Below, one piece after another: positions 26,257 to 35,608 of a DNA stretch of 64,000 nt. The DNA comes from Flavobacterium coralii. GTDB lineage: Bacteria > Bacteroidota > Bacteroidia > Flavobacteriales > Flavobacteriaceae. A program made the translations under genes and the position numbers. The stretch is taken from the NCBI RefSeq assembly GCF_019891545.1, contig NZ_JAHDIU010000004.1, forward strand, positions 354,524 to 418,523, given 5' to 3'. Numbering within the stretch: position 1 is the first letter of the stretch; the number at the start of each line of letters is the position of its first letter. The notes under the pieces were generated by a model. The model searched no databases, was not told where the DNA came from, and was given only the letters and a program-made list of their open reading frames with translations.

Positions 26257-26973
26257 CTACATTTTCAGGTAAAAATCCTGAGTGAGCGCTGTATATTCAG
26301 GTGTATATTGGTGGCGGGCTGTTTCTATAATAAGTTCACCAGTTTCAACCACATCCTGCGGTGTCTTTTTAAAGGCGATAAGGCTTCGCTTTATTTCAGA
26401 TTGCGGCGTACCTTTTACTCTTGTAACCCTATAAGGGAATAATGAATATTCTTCTGCCATTCTGATAAAGCCCTCCTCTTCCTTATATGGAAGTATCAGC
26501 GCAAATATACCCTCACCCGAAAGTAAGAGCGATGCTGCTTCGGCTAATTCATTAAAGGGCATTGATGCAGCCTGCCTCGCCATATCACGTTCTGTATTGC
26601 CGCTGCTGTAGTCTTCACTGTAAAAAGGCGGATTAGATACTATTAGGTCATACTCCTCATCCTCCATTTCGTCAACAAATTCGTCCAGCCCGGCATGGTA
26701 ACAAAAAAGGCGGTCGCCCCAGGGGCTTTCTTCAAAGTTTTCTACAGCCTGTTCATATGCCTCATCCACAATTTCAAGAGCATCTATTTGTTCGGCTGTG
26801 CTTCGTTGTGCCAGCATCAGGGCAATCAGGCCTGTACCTGCACCAATATCCAGTATGCTGTAAGGGTGATGCTCTAAAGGTGCCCACGCACCAAGCAGCA
26901 CACCATCAGTCCCCACCTTCATGGCACACTTATCCTGGCTAATGCTGAATTGCTTGAACTGGAAAACAGACAT
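26257..26973 (-). CDS. trmN6: tRNA1(Val) (adenine-37-N6)-methyltransferase
   Basis: 238 residues. Rossmann methyltransferase with SAM motif LDIGAGTGLIALMLAQRS and N6-adenine catalytic motif NPPFY (in YDLIVSNPPFYSEDYSSGNTERDMARQA), as in E. coli YfiC/TrmN6. It modifies A37 of tRNA-Val. The N-terminus FQFKQFSISQDKCAMKVGTDGVLLGAW is also typical. Encoded downstream of rpsP-rimM on the same strand after a 77-base gap, a translation-themed neighbourhood. Confidence 0.92.
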   Translation of the reverse strand: MSVFQFKQFSISQDKCAMKVGTDGVLLGAWAPLEHHPYSILDIGAGTGLIALMLAQRSTAEQIDALEIVDEAYEQAVENFEESPWGDRLFCYHAGLDEFVDEMEDEEYDLIVSNPPFYSEDYSSGNTERDMARQAASMPFNELAEAASLLLSGEGIFALILPYKEEEGFIRMAEEYSLFPYRVTRVKGTPQSEIKRSLIAFKKTPQDVVETGELIIETARHQYTPEYTALTQDFYLKM

Positions 26974-27050
26974 AATGTAATTGATTATAATAATGAAGAT
27001 AAGTAAATGCTATGAACCCATCGCGCATTATACTCATAATTAAACCTTAA

Positions 27051-27578
27051 TTAACTAAGGTAAAGGTCAACAAGCCCTTCGGGAGTATTCAGGATGATCT
27101 TTTTGTTGTCGCGGTCAACCTTAACAATAAAATCATCAATCATGGGCACGAGTATCTCGGTGTCCCCTTTTTTAATTTCAAAAAGTGCCTGTGCGGAATT
27201 ATCATTCACGCCGGTAATAACACCTATATCGCCAAGCCTTTGGTCTTCGGCAGTAAAGCCGATTATTTCATGAAAATAAAAACGGTTTCCTTCCAGCTTT
27301 GGCAGGGCCGATAATGGCAGGTAAAGGCCGCAGCCCATAATGCCGTCGGCATCCTCCTCGCTGTTTATATCCTCAAAACGGATGCGCAGGAAATCATTTT
27401 TGTGCAGTGAACTGGTTACAATAAAAAAAGGAACCAGATGTTTGTTTATTTCAACAAACACTGATTCCAGATCTTCGTACAACCCGGGCTCATCGGTATC
27501 AAGCCATGCAAGTACCTCGCCCTTGTAGCTGAATTTTTTGGCGATTTTGCCTAAATAGAAACAATCTTCTTTACGCAT
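27051..27578 (-). CDS. rimM: Ribosome maturation factor RimM
   Basis: 175 residues, normal length. N-terminal RimM barrel (YLGKIAKKFSYKGEVLAWLDTDEP) and C-terminal PRC-barrel (IGFTAEDQRLGDIGVITGV, EILVPMIDDFIVKVD). It binds S19 during 30S assembly. It follows rpsP by 18 bases, the classical S16-RimM operon order, but without trmD and rplS next to it. Confidence 0.94.
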   Translation of the reverse strand: MRKEDCFYLGKIAKKFSYKGEVLAWLDTDEPGLYEDLESVFVEINKHLVPFFIVTSSLHKNDFLRIRFEDINSEEDADGIMGCGLYLPLSALPKLEGNRFYFHEIIGFTAEDQRLGDIGVITGVNDNSAQALFEIKKGDTEILVPMIDDFIVKVDRDNKKIILNTPEGLVDLYLS

Positions 27579-27596
27579 TAAAACGCCAATTTAAAA

Positions 27597-28145
27597 TTAA
27601 GCCTGGGTTTCTTCGCTGTTCTCTTCGTTAGCCGGTTCAGCAGCAGCCTCTTCGCCTTCAGCAACAGGTGCTTCGGCAGCAGCAGCGTCCGCTTCTGCCT
27701 GCTTAGCGGCAGCAATACGGTCTTCGTTAACTTTTTTCTCAGCTTCAAGTGCTTTAGCTTTTGCATCAGCTTTAGCATCAGAAAGGCCTTTTGACTTGCC
27801 TTCAATCTTAGCTGTTTTCTCATCTAACCATTTTGCAAGCTTTTCATCAGCCTGCTCCTGTGTTAGAGCGCCTTTGCGTACACCGCCGTCAAGGTGGTGC
27901 TTAAGTAAAGCTCCTTTATAAGAAAGGATAGCCCTTGCAGTATCCGTAGGCTGTGCACCATTGTGCAGCCACTGTACAGCGCTGTCAAGGTTAAGCTCTA
28001 TTGTTGCAGGGTTAGTGTTTGGGTTGTATGTACCCAGTTTTTCAAGGAATTTACCATCCCTCTTAGAACGGCTGTCAGCCGCTACCACCCAGTAAAAAGG
28101 TTTTCCTTTTTTACCGTGTCTTTGTAATCTGATTTTTACAGGCAT
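27597..28145 (-). CDS. rpsP: 30S ribosomal protein S16 with long Ala/Glu-rich tail
   Basis: 182 residues against about 82 in E. coli. The core (PVKIRLQRHGKKGKPFYWVVAADSR, IGTYNP-type motif as LGTYNPNTNP) fills residues 1-~80. The rest is an Ala/Glu/Lys-rich helical extension (DAKADAKAKALEAEKKVNEDRI) ending in an acidic tail, as seen in other Bacteroidota. First gene of the rpsP-rimM unit, behind a short leader with a hairpin. Confidence 0.95.
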   Translation of the reverse strand: MPVKIRLQRHGKKGKPFYWVVAADSRSKRDGKFLEKLGTYNPNTNPATIELNLDSAVQWLHNGAQPTDTARAILSYKGALLKHHLDGGVRKGALTQEQADEKLAKWLDEKTAKIEGKSKGLSDAKADAKAKALEAEKKVNEDRIAAAKQAEADAAAAEAPVAEGEEAAAEPANEENSEETQA

Positions 28146-28164
28146 AATCTTTAGATTAAATTTT

Positions 28165-28220
28165 GGGGTTCCCGACCCCTGTTAATTAAGGCTGCAAATA
28201 TAAGAAAGTTTGGTAAACAA
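28165..28220 (-). promoter_or_regulatory. rpsP promoter and leader hairpin
   Basis: Minus strand: TTTG near 28221-28218, 15-base spacer, TATATTTG (28202-28195). The ~45-base leader contains GGGGT/ACCCC (28179-28175 with 28169-28165), a 5-bp GC hairpin 20 bases before the ATG. The spacer is slightly shorter than usual. Confidence 0.45.
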
Positions 28221-28377
28221 ACGTTTATGATTATAAGTTTTAAGAATTTTTCTGTTTTAGAGATTTCATATTATTAATTTTTATTGTGATTTCTATTATT
28301 TATATTAGGATATATTCTATAAAAAACTATTTTTGTCGTTGTAAAATTTTGGTTTACCTTTTTCTAACTATACAATA

Positions 28378-28854
28378 ATGAAAAGATTTTTATCACTATT
28401 AGTGCTGTTGGTGGCTTTAACCTCATGCGAAGAAGATGTGAAATTTAATACGCCTGCAGTGCAGGGGCTTAAAGATAATGAGTTATGGAAGGCTACAGAA
28501 TACAGCGCTACCCTTGGTGTTGGCGGTGCTTTAACCATTACTGCAACCAACGGGTTTGAAACAGTGGTGCTGCGCACGGTATCATCTACCCCGGGCATGT
28601 CTTTTCAGTTAGGGGTAAACGACAGTAACAGGGCCTCTTATGCTTTAGAGGCAGACGGGCTTAGTTTTGATTATACAACAGGTACAGGCTTAGGCGACGG
28701 GCTTATAGAAATAAGCGACAGGCCGGGCGAAACCAACTTTGAAAGAGGATACATATCAGGAACTTTCCGCTTTAATGCAGTAGATGAAACAGGAGCGGTT
28801 GTAAATTTCCAGAACGGATTTTTCTACAAAGTACCAATAGCAGGAATTGAATAA
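28378..28854 (+). CDS. DUF6252-type lipoprotein
   Basis: 158 residues. A lipoprotein signal ends at Cys17 (ALTSC) followed by acidic EED, which favours outer-membrane or surface placement. The mature part is all beta (NELWKATEYSATLGVGGALTITATN, YISGTFRFNAVDETGAVVNFQNGFF), matching my recollection of the DUF6252 family of Bacteroidota lipoproteins. Function unknown. A -7-like TATTTTTG lies at 28328-28335. Single gene with its own terminator. Confidence 0.75.
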   Translation: MKRFLSLLVLLVALTSCEEDVKFNTPAVQGLKDNELWKATEYSATLGVGGALTITATNGFETVVLRTVSSTPGMSFQLGVNDSNRASYALEADGLSFDYTTGTGLGDGLIEISDRPGETNFERGYISGTFRFNAVDETGAVVNFQNGFFYKVPIAGIE

Positions 28855-28881
28855 TATTGCTTTAAATACGCATAAATACAG

Positions 28882-28909
28882 CAGCCCCGCTACAAGTGGG
28901 GCTGTTTTT
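28882..28909 (+). terminator. Terminator of the DUF6252 gene
   Basis: Stem CAGCCCCGC (28882-28890) / GTGGGGCTG (28896-28904) with one G-T wobble, 5-base loop, T-run. Confidence 0.87.
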
Positions 28910-29011
28910 GTTAGGTTTTGTGTATTAAAAAAATATTAATTCGTTGAAAAATACAGTTTTGTGTATAAATTAAAGTACATTTGTAGAGCTGAGGCACTAA
29001 ATTTTTTTTAT

Positions 29012-29383
29012 ATGAATATATTTATTGGAAGCCTTCCGTTCAGTATAGAGGAAGCAGATTTAAGAGAGTCTTTTGAGGCTTATGGCCCGGTTAGTTCTGT
29101 AAAGATCATTACAGACAGGGAAACCGGCAGGAGTAAAGGTTTCGGTTTTGTTGAGATGCCGGACGATAATGAAGCCTTAAAGGCTATTGAAGAGCTGAAC
29201 GGAGCAACTGTTCAGGGAAGGACAATAGTTGTTAACAAGGCAGAACCAAGGCCGCAGCAGGATAACAGAAGAAGTTTTGGTAACAACCGTGGCGGCGGTG
29301 GCTTTAACAGGAACAACAACCGTGGCGGCGGTGGTGGCTTTAACCGCGGAGGCGGAGACTACAACCGTGGCGGTAACTATTAA
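29012..29383 (+). CDS. RNA-binding protein: RRM plus Gly/Arg/Asn-rich tail
   Basis: Start chosen at ATG 29012, where MNIFIGSLPFSIEEADLRESF opens an RRM; an in-frame start 17 codons earlier would add non-RRM residues. 123 residues. RNP2 is IFIGSL and RNP1 is KGFGFVEM. The tail repeats RGGGGFNR-like units (two long copies plus partial ones), an RGG-like low-complexity region that can bind RNA. Such proteins act as cold-shock or RNA-chaperone factors in Bacteroidota and cyanobacteria. A TACATTTG -7 element lies at 28976-28983, about 28 bases before the start. Confidence 0.9.
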   Translation: MNIFIGSLPFSIEEADLRESFEAYGPVSSVKIITDRETGRSKGFGFVEMPDDNEALKAIEELNGATVQGRTIVVNKAEPRPQQDNRRSFGNNRGGGGFNRNNNRGGGGGFNRGGGDYNRGGNY

Positions 29384-29406
29384 TATAATAGATACGTACA
29401 TTTTAG

Positions 29407-29431
29407 AAAACCACCTTCGGGTGGTTTTTTT
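29407..29431 (+). terminator. Terminator of the RRM gene
   Basis: AAAACCACC, UUCG tetraloop, GGTGGTTTT, then more T's: a textbook terminator. Confidence 0.92.
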
Positions 29432-29449
29432 GTTGTTGATAATTTAAGG

Positions 29450-29480
29450 TTGTGTCCTGCGTTATAATAATGTAATTTTG
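29450..29480 (+). promoter_or_regulatory. Promoter of dnaE
   Basis: TTG (29450-29452), 20-base spacer, TAATTTTG (29473-29480). The leader to the ATG at 29536 is about 50 bases. Confidence 0.6.
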
Positions 29481-29535
29481 AAAGGTTGCCCTAAACCCAG
29501 GGGTAATAATTTAACTCTCAAAACCACAGCTTGTT

Positions 29536-32500
29536 ATGTACCTGATATTTGACACTGAGACAACCGGATTGCCCAAGCGGTGGGATGCGCCCCTAACCGA
29601 TACGGATAACTGGCCCCGCTGCATACAGATAGCCTGGCAGCTGCACGACGATATGGGTACGCTTATAGAGCACCAGGATTATTTGATTAAACCCGAAGGC
29701 TTTAATATACCCTATGATGCAGAACGCATACACGGCATATGCACCGAGCTTGCCACCGAGCAAGGCATAAGCCTTAAAGAGGTACTTATAAAATTTAATG
29801 AGGCAATAGCAAAATCAAAATTTATTGTAGGCCAGAATGTTGGGTTTGACGTAAACATCATGGGTTGTGAGTTTCACCGCCATGGTGTGGAGAGTCCGCT
29901 TTCCGGCATGAAGATACTCGACACCTGTACCGAGATAACGGCAGAGCTGCTGCAACTGCCCGGTGGGCGTGGCGGCAAGTTTAAGCTGCCAACCCTTACT
30001 GAGCTGCACGAATACCTGTTTGGCGAACCTTTTGCCGAAGCACACAACGCCACTGCCGACGTAGAGGCTACCACCCGCTGTTTCCTTGAGCTTGTAAAAC
30101 GCGAAGTATTTACGCATGAAGAGCTTGATGTACATCCGTCATACTTTCATGATTTTAAAACCCGCAACCCGCAACCAATACAGCTAATCGGGCTTAAGCA
30201 CATAAACCTTAAGGCGGCCTCTGATGAAATACGCAAGCGTCTTGAAAAACTTAAGGTTGCCCATACTCCGCAGGAACCAACCGTACAACAAAAGCGCGAC
30301 CTTAAAGAGGTCGACTTTGTGCACCTGCACAACCACACACAATTTTCGGTGCTGCAATCTACCATATCGGTGCCAGAGCTGGTAAAGGCTGCCGCAAAGT
30401 ATAAAATGCCTGCCGTTGCCATGACCGACCACGCTAACATGATGGGGGCGTTTCATTTTGTGAGCAACGTGCTCAACCATAATAAAGCGGCAGAGGCCAA
30501 AAACAAAGAGGCTGAGGAACGCGGTGAACAGCCTACAGAAGTAATCATGAAGCCTATTGTGGGCTGTGAGTTTTTTGTGTGCGATAACCATACCGACAAA
30601 ACCCGTAAAGACAATGGTTACCAGGTAGTATTGCTCGCCAAAAACAAACAAGGCTATCATAACCTCGCAAAAATGTCGTCTATCGCCTATACAGACGGTT
30701 TCTATTATGTGCCGCGTATCGACAAAAGGGTTATTGAAAGATATAAAGAAGATATAATAGTATTATCAGGCAACCTATATGGCGAAATACCGAATAAGGT
30801 GCTTAACATGGGCGAAAACCAGGCAGAGGAAGCCCTGCTATGGTGGAAGCAAACCTTTGCCGACGATTTTTATATAGAGCTGATGCGCCACGGGCAGGAA
30901 GATGAAGACAGGGTTAACCAGTCGCTCATAAAGCTGGCACGTAGGCACGATGTAAAACTTGTTGCCACCAACAACACCTATTATATTAATAAGGAAGATG
31001 CCCATGCGCACGATATTTTACTGTGTGTAAAAGACGGGGAAAAACTGGCTACTCCAAAGGGGCGTGGGCGTGGTTTCCGTTACGGGCTGCCCAATAACGA
31101 ATATTATTTTAAGCCGGGCGAGGAAATGAAAAAACTCTTTCAGGACCTGCCCGATGCTATAATCAATATACAGGAAATAGTAGATAAGGTAGAGGTATAT
31201 TCGCTTTACCGGGATGTACTCCTCCCTAAATTTAATATCCCTGAAGAATTTCAGGTAGCCGAAGACAATGAGGATGGTGGCAAGCGTGGTGAAAACAAGT
31301 ATTTGCGCCACCTTACCTACAAAGGAGCAGAAAAGCGTTATGGTGAAATAACAGATGCTATACGTGAGCGCCTTGATTTTGAGTTAAAAACGATAGAAAA
31401 CACAGGCTACCCCGGCTACTTCCTTATAGTTCAGGACTTTATTGCCGAAGCCCGTAACCTGGGGGTTTCGGTTGGGCCGGGGCGTGGTTCGGCTGCCGGT
31501 AGTGCTGTTGCCTATTGCTTAGGTATTACCAATATCGACCCGATTGCCTACGATCTGCTTTTTGAGCGCTTCCTTAACCCCGACCGTATATCGATGCCCG
31601 ATATTGATATCGACTTTGACGATGAAGGCCGCAGCAGGGTTATGGATTATGTTATCAATAAGTATGGTGCCAATCAGGTAGCACAGATTATTACCTATGG
31701 TACAATGGCGGCAAAATCGTCTATCCGTGATACGGCCAGAGTACTCGACCTGCCTTTGTTTGAGGCGGACAAAATTGCCAAGCTGATACCCAATATGAAG
31801 CTGGCCAAGATATTTAACCTTGATGCGGGCGCACTGCGTGGCTCGCTGCGTTCGGAAGAATTTGAAAGGGTACAGGAACTGATGGCAATGGCTGATGGCG
31901 GAGACCTTACAGCCGAAACCATACAGCAGGCAAAGGTGCTCGAGGGTTCATTACGAAATACGGGCATACACGCCTGCGGGGTAATTATTACGCCTGATGA
32001 TATAACCAACTTTGTACCCGTTTCGGTAGCAAAAGATTCCGACCTGTATGTAACCCAGTTTGACAACTCGGTTGTAGAGAGTGCGGGGCTACTGAAAATG
32101 GACTTCCTTGGGCTTAAAACGCTAACGCTGATAAAAGATACGGTTAAGCTCGTCAAGTACCGAACAGGTAAAGAACTTGACCCTGATAACTTCCCGATAG
32201 ATGACCAGAAGACATACGAGCTTTTCCAGCGTGGTGAAACGGTAGGTATATTCCAGTACGAATCGCCCGGCATGCAAAAATACATGAAGGAGCTTAAGCC
32301 TACTGTCTTTGCCGACCTTATCGCTATGAACGCGTTGTACCGCCCCGGGCCCTTGGAATATATCCCGAGTTTTATCCGCAGGAAAAATGGTGAGGAAGAA
32401 ATAAAATATGACCTTGATGCCTGCGAGGAATACTTAAAGGAAACTTACGGTATTACCGTTTACCAGGAACAGGTGATGCTACTCTCGCAAAAACTGGCAG

Positions 32501-34032
32501 GTTTTACCAAAGGCGAAGCCGACGTTCTGCGTAAGGCAATGGGTAAAAAGCAGAAGGACGTACTCGACAAAATGAAGCCCAAGTTTGTAGAGCAGGCTGC
32601 GGCAAACGGGCACGACCCTGCCACACTCGAAAAGATATGGAAAGACTGGGAAGCCTTTGCAAGTTATGCCTTTAATAAAAGCCACTCTACGTGCTATGCC
32701 TGGGTAGCCTACCAGACAGCCTATCTTAAAGCCCACTACCCTGCCGAGTATATGGCAGCAGTGCTTAGTAACAACATGAATGACATTAAGCAGGTAACAT
32801 TCTTTATGGAAGAATGTAAGCGCATGGGCTTGCAGGTACTCGGGCCTGATGTTAACGAATCGTACTATAAATTTACCGTAAACGACCAGAATGCGGTACG
32901 TTTTGGTATGGGAGCCATTAAAGGTGTAGGTGCCGGCGCAGTAGATACTATTGTAGAGTGTCGCAAGAACGGCAGGTATAAATCGATATTCGACCTGGCA
33001 AAGCGGGTAGACCTGCGTGCTGCCAACAAAAAAGCGTTCGAAAACCTTGCTCTTGCGGGAGGTTTTGACTGCTTTACAGATACACACAGGGCACAGTACT
33101 TCCATCTTGATGAAGGTGATAATATCAGCTTTCTTGAAAAGGCCATGCGCTATGGCGCCAAATTCCAGGAAAATGAAAATTCGGCTCAGGTGAGCCTTTT
33201 TGGCGAAGCCAGCGAAGTGCAGATACCCGAGCCTGTAGTACCACCATGCGAGGAGTGGAGTACTATGGAAAAGCTTGCCAAAGAAAAAGAGGTTGTCGGT
33301 ATTTATATTTCCGGCCACCCGCTGGACGACTATAAATTCGAGATGAAATATTTCTGTAATTCAAAACTCGATGCGCTTAAAAACCTTGAGCAGCACGTAA
33401 CTAAGAACCTAAGCTTTGGCGGCATCATTACAGGAGTACAGCACAAGGTTGCCAAGAACGGCAAAGGATGGGCTGCCTTTGTACTTGAAGGTTATGACGA
33501 AAGCCATGAATTCAGGATATACGGCGAGGAATACCTGAAGTTCAGGCACTTTTTAATCCCGAATAACTTTACATATATTAAAGTACTGGTGCGCGAAGGA
33601 TGGGTAAATGCCGAGGGGAAGCGTGGCGAACCGCGTCTTCAATTCATCACTATACAATATTTACAGGATGTTTTAACCACTTTTGCTAAAAAACTCGTTA
33701 TACAGTTTAATGTTGCCGAACTTAAAGAGCATGTTATAACCGGGCTTCAGCAATTATTTAAAAGTAACCGTGGCGACCACTCTGTAATGTTCGAAGTAAT
33801 GGAGCTTGAAAAGGTTACGCGGCAGGTGGCCATTACAAGCGCAGTGGGCGATGCCGAAGAAATGGTTGATGGCGAAATGCAGGATGAAATTACTGATACC
33901 GTTGTAGCGGATGTAGAGGATGTGCAGGTAGTAACAAAATTGACTATGCCTAGCCGTAAACTGAAGATTAACATATCGAATGAACTATTGCAGGAACTTG
34001 AACGGATGCAGGTGAATTTTAAATTGAATTAA
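29536..34032 (+). CDS. dnaE: DNA polymerase III alpha subunit with N-terminal 3'-5' exonuclease
   Basis: 1498 residues. An N-terminal DEDD exonuclease (1-~190) has all motifs: YLIFDTETTG (D6, E8), the GQNVGFDVN segment and HNATADVEATTRCF. Next a PHP domain (from ~270, FVHLHNHTQFSVLQ, AVAMTDHANMMGAFHF), then the family-C polymerase core with PDIDIDFDD (D689, D691, D693) and GPGRGSAAGS, and a tandem HhH/OB-fold C-terminal region (GGIITGVQHKVAKNGKGWAAFVLEG). It is the replicative polymerase. The fused proofreader replaces a separate epsilon subunit; I recall this as usual in flavobacteria. Own promoter; trxA follows. Confidence 0.95.
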   Translation: MYLIFDTETTGLPKRWDAPLTDTDNWPRCIQIAWQLHDDMGTLIEHQDYLIKPEGFNIPYDAERIHGICTELATEQGISLKEVLIKFNEAIAKSKFIVGQNVGFDVNIMGCEFHRHGVESPLSGMKILDTCTEITAELLQLPGGRGGKFKLPTLTELHEYLFGEPFAEAHNATADVEATTRCFLELVKREVFTHEELDVHPSYFHDFKTRNPQPIQLIGLKHINLKAASDEIRKRLEKLKVAHTPQEPTVQQKRDLKEVDFVHLHNHTQFSVLQSTISVPELVKAAAKYKMPAVAMTDHANMMGAFHFVSNVLNHNKAAEAKNKEAEERGEQPTEVIMKPIVGCEFFVCDNHTDKTRKDNGYQVVLLAKNKQGYHNLAKMSSIAYTDGFYYVPRIDKRVIERYKEDIIVLSGNLYGEIPNKVLNMGENQAEEALLWWKQTFADDFYIELMRHGQEDEDRVNQSLIKLARRHDVKLVATNNTYYINKEDAHAHDILLCVKDGEKLATPKGRGRGFRYGLPNNEYYFKPGEEMKKLFQDLPDAIINIQEIVDKVEVYSLYRDVLLPKFNIPEEFQVAEDNEDGGKRGENKYLRHLTYKGAEKRYGEITDAIRERLDFELKTIENTGYPGYFLIVQDFIAEARNLGVSVGPGRGSAAGSAVAYCLGITNIDPIAYDLLFERFLNPDRISMPDIDIDFDDEGRSRVMDYVINKYGANQVAQIITYGTMAAKSSIRDTARVLDLPLFEADKIAKLIPNMKLAKIFNLDAGALRGSLRSEEFERVQELMAMADGGDLTAETIQQAKVLEGSLRNTGIHACGVIITPDDITNFVPVSVAKDSDLYVTQFDNSVVESAGLLKMDFLGLKTLTLIKDTVKLVKYRTGKELDPDNFPIDDQKTYELFQRGETVGIFQYESPGMQKYMKELKPTVFADLIAMNALYRPGPLEYIPSFIRRKNGEEEIKYDLDACEEYLKETYGITVYQEQVMLLSQKLAGFTKGEADVLRKAMGKKQKDVLDKMKPKFVEQAAANGHDPATLEKIWKDWEAFASYAFNKSHSTCYAWVAYQTAYLKAHYPAEYMAAVLSNNMNDIKQVTFFMEECKRMGLQVLGPDVNESYYKFTVNDQNAVRFGMGAIKGVGAGAVDTIVECRKNGRYKSIFDLAKRVDLRAANKKAFENLALAGGFDCFTDTHRAQYFHLDEGDNISFLEKAMRYGAKFQENENSAQVSLFGEASEVQIPEPVVPPCEEWSTMEKLAKEKEVVGIYISGHPLDDYKFEMKYFCNSKLDALKNLEQHVTKNLSFGGIITGVQHKVAKNGKGWAAFVLEGYDESHEFRIYGEEYLKFRHFLIPNNFTYIKVLVREGWVNAEGKRGEPRLQFITIQYLQDVLTTFAKKLVIQFNVAELKEHVITGLQQLFKSNRGDHSVMFEVMELEKVTRQVAITSAVGDAEEMVDGEMQDEITDTVVADVEDVQVVTKLTMPSRKLKINISNELLQELERMQVNFKLN

Positions 34033-34147
34033 ATTTCTTAATAATTTTTATCTATGTTTGTATAGTTAAATCTAATATATCTTTAACGGTTCAATATTTT
34101 TTTAATACCTAAATTTGTAATTATAAACCTTTAGAATTTTATATAAT

Positions 34148-34465
34148 ATGGCACAAGCAATAACAGATGCTACGTTTGAAGATGTAGTATTGAAGTCAGA
34201 TAAACCGGTATTAGTAGATTTTTGGGCAGCATGGTGTGGCCCTTGCCGCATGGTAGGCCCTATAATTGAAGAAATAAGCAAAGAATATGACGGCAAAGCA
34301 GTAGTTGGTAAAGTTGATGTAGATGCTAACCAGGAATTTGCCGCTAAATATGGTATCAGGAATATCCCTACCGTACTTGTTTTCCAAAACGGAGAAGTAG
34401 TTGGCAGGCAGGTAGGTGTTGCACCTAAGCAAACCTATACTGATGCTATAGATGCATTACTATAA
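34148..34465 (+). CDS. trxA: Thioredoxin
   Basis: 105 residues, normal length. Active site WCGPC (C30, C33) in LVDFWAAWCGPCRMV, cis-Pro in IRNIPTVLVF. General cytosolic disulfide reductase. -7 element TAAATTTG at 34110-34117, 30 bases before the start, so it probably has its own promoter. A strong terminator follows. Confidence 0.96.
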   Translation: MAQAITDATFEDVVLKSDKPVLVDFWAAWCGPCRMVGPIIEEISKEYDGKAVVGKVDVDANQEFAAKYGIRNIPTVLVFQNGEVVGRQVGVAPKQTYTDAIDALL

Positions 34466-34482
34466 TAATATCTTATATAAGT

Positions 34483-34515
34483 AAAAAAGCTGCCTCATTA
34501 GAGGCAGCTTTTTTT
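34483..34515 (+). terminator. Terminator of trxA
   Basis: A-run plus GCTGCCTC (34489-34496), ATTA loop, GAGGCAGC (34501-34508), T-run. Confidence 0.9.
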
Positions 34516-34600
34516 ATGCACTTCTGTTAAATAACATTAACGCAACATACGGAATATTGCACTTGACTACTTTTACACCAAAATTTAATTAAGACAAGAA

Positions 34601-35539
34601 ATGAAAAAACTTTACACATTATCAATTGCTTTGCTTTCTGCTGTTGCTTTCGGACAAAGCATAACTATAACAAAGGTTGTGGATGGTACCCTGCCTATTG
34701 AAGGCTGTACAGGTTCAGGCGCATCTAACCCAAAATTTGTTGAGCTATACATTTCAGGTACGCTTGACCTTTTTGGTTACAGGGTTCAGACAGAATCTAA
34801 CGGAGCTGCAAATGAAGGAGCTATTGCCTGGAATGATGGATTATTTTTAAGTGCGCTGGGTGAGGTTACCGATGCGTTTGTTTACCTTGTTAACCTGCCA
34901 CAGGCTCAGGAAGGCCAGACACAGCTTGAAGAAATTGGTGTTTTCCTTGAAATGTATCCGGAAATACCAACAGATAAAATAATATTCTCTACCTATGCTC
35001 CAAACATGAATGGTAATGATGCCATCAGGGTTGCACAATATAACGGTGATAACCTGGTAGCTGTAATAGACCAGTTTGGTAACCCGCTTGATGTTTCAGG
35101 AGCTCAAGATATATCTGCTGCATGGGCTTACCAAGACAGCTATGTGGCAAGGAATAACGGCAGCACGGCTAACGGTGGTAACTTTGATGTACAATCATTT
35201 ACTTACGGCGGTAACGATGCTTTGGACGGTGCAACATGTGCAGATTTTGAAACTGCTGTGGCAATTGGCACTTACAGCATTCTTTCTTCAGATAAATTTG
35301 ATGCTATATCAGGCCTGACTGTATATCCTAACCCGCTTTCAGGAAGCACACTTACAATTGCATCTGATAGTAATATTGAAAAAACTGTTGCTGTATATGA
35401 TGTACTTGGCAAGCAGGTTCTTAACACTAAAACGGTTAATGGTACTATAAATGCACAAGGACTTACAGCAGGTGTTTACATCCTTAAAATAACTGAGGAA
35501 GGTAAAACGGCTACTAAGAAACTCGTAGTAAAACAATAA
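34601..35539 (+). CDS. Secreted protein with T9SS type A sorting domain
   Basis: 312 residues. Signal peptide MKKLYTLSIALLSAVAFGQ. The cargo (~20-235) begins ITITKVVDGTLPIEGCTGSGASNPKFVELYISG and has the look of a lamin-tail-like beta-sandwich found in secreted bacterial proteins; no catalytic residues recognised. The C-terminal sorting domain (VYPNPLSGSTLTIAS, KTVAVYDVLGKQVL, KTATKKLVVKQ) shares long identical strings with the protein at 6009-7025. Single gene between two terminators. Confidence 0.83.
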   Translation: MKKLYTLSIALLSAVAFGQSITITKVVDGTLPIEGCTGSGASNPKFVELYISGTLDLFGYRVQTESNGAANEGAIAWNDGLFLSALGEVTDAFVYLVNLPQAQEGQTQLEEIGVFLEMYPEIPTDKIIFSTYAPNMNGNDAIRVAQYNGDNLVAVIDQFGNPLDVSGAQDISAAWAYQDSYVARNNGSTANGGNFDVQSFTYGGNDALDGATCADFETAVAIGTYSILSSDKFDAISGLTVYPNPLSGSTLTIASDSNIEKTVAVYDVLGKQVLNTKTVNGTINAQGLTAGVYILKITEEGKTATKKLVVKQ

Positions 35540-35556
35540 TACTTACATAGAATACC

Positions 35557-35584
35557 AAGCACCGCCAAAAGCGGTGCTTTTTTA
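35557..35584 (+). terminator. Terminator of the T9SS protein gene
   Basis: Perfect stem AAGCACCGC (35557-35565) / GCGGTGCTT (35571-35579), 5-base loop, T-run. The T-run lies in the -33 area of the next gene's promoter. Confidence 0.9.
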
Positions 35585-35589
35585 TTTTA

Positions 35590-35597
35590 TACCTTTG
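35590..35597 (+). promoter_or_regulatory. -7 element of the LuxE-like gene
   Basis: TACCTTTG matches TAnnTTTG and ends 11 bases before the TTG start codon, predicting a leader of only a few bases. It begins 6 bases after the preceding terminator. Confidence 0.5.
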
Positions 35598-35608
35598 CAA
35601 AAAAAGCC

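Noticed and set aside
29280-29380. Gly-rich repeat block in the RRM gene as a possible DNA repeat element
   Set aside because: The repetition follows from RGGGGFNR-type protein repeats in frame; no sign of an independent DNA element.
32479-33318. 279-codon minus-strand frame inside dnaE
   Set aside because: Antisense to conserved DnaE sequence; composition is that of a shadow frame and no motif is visible.
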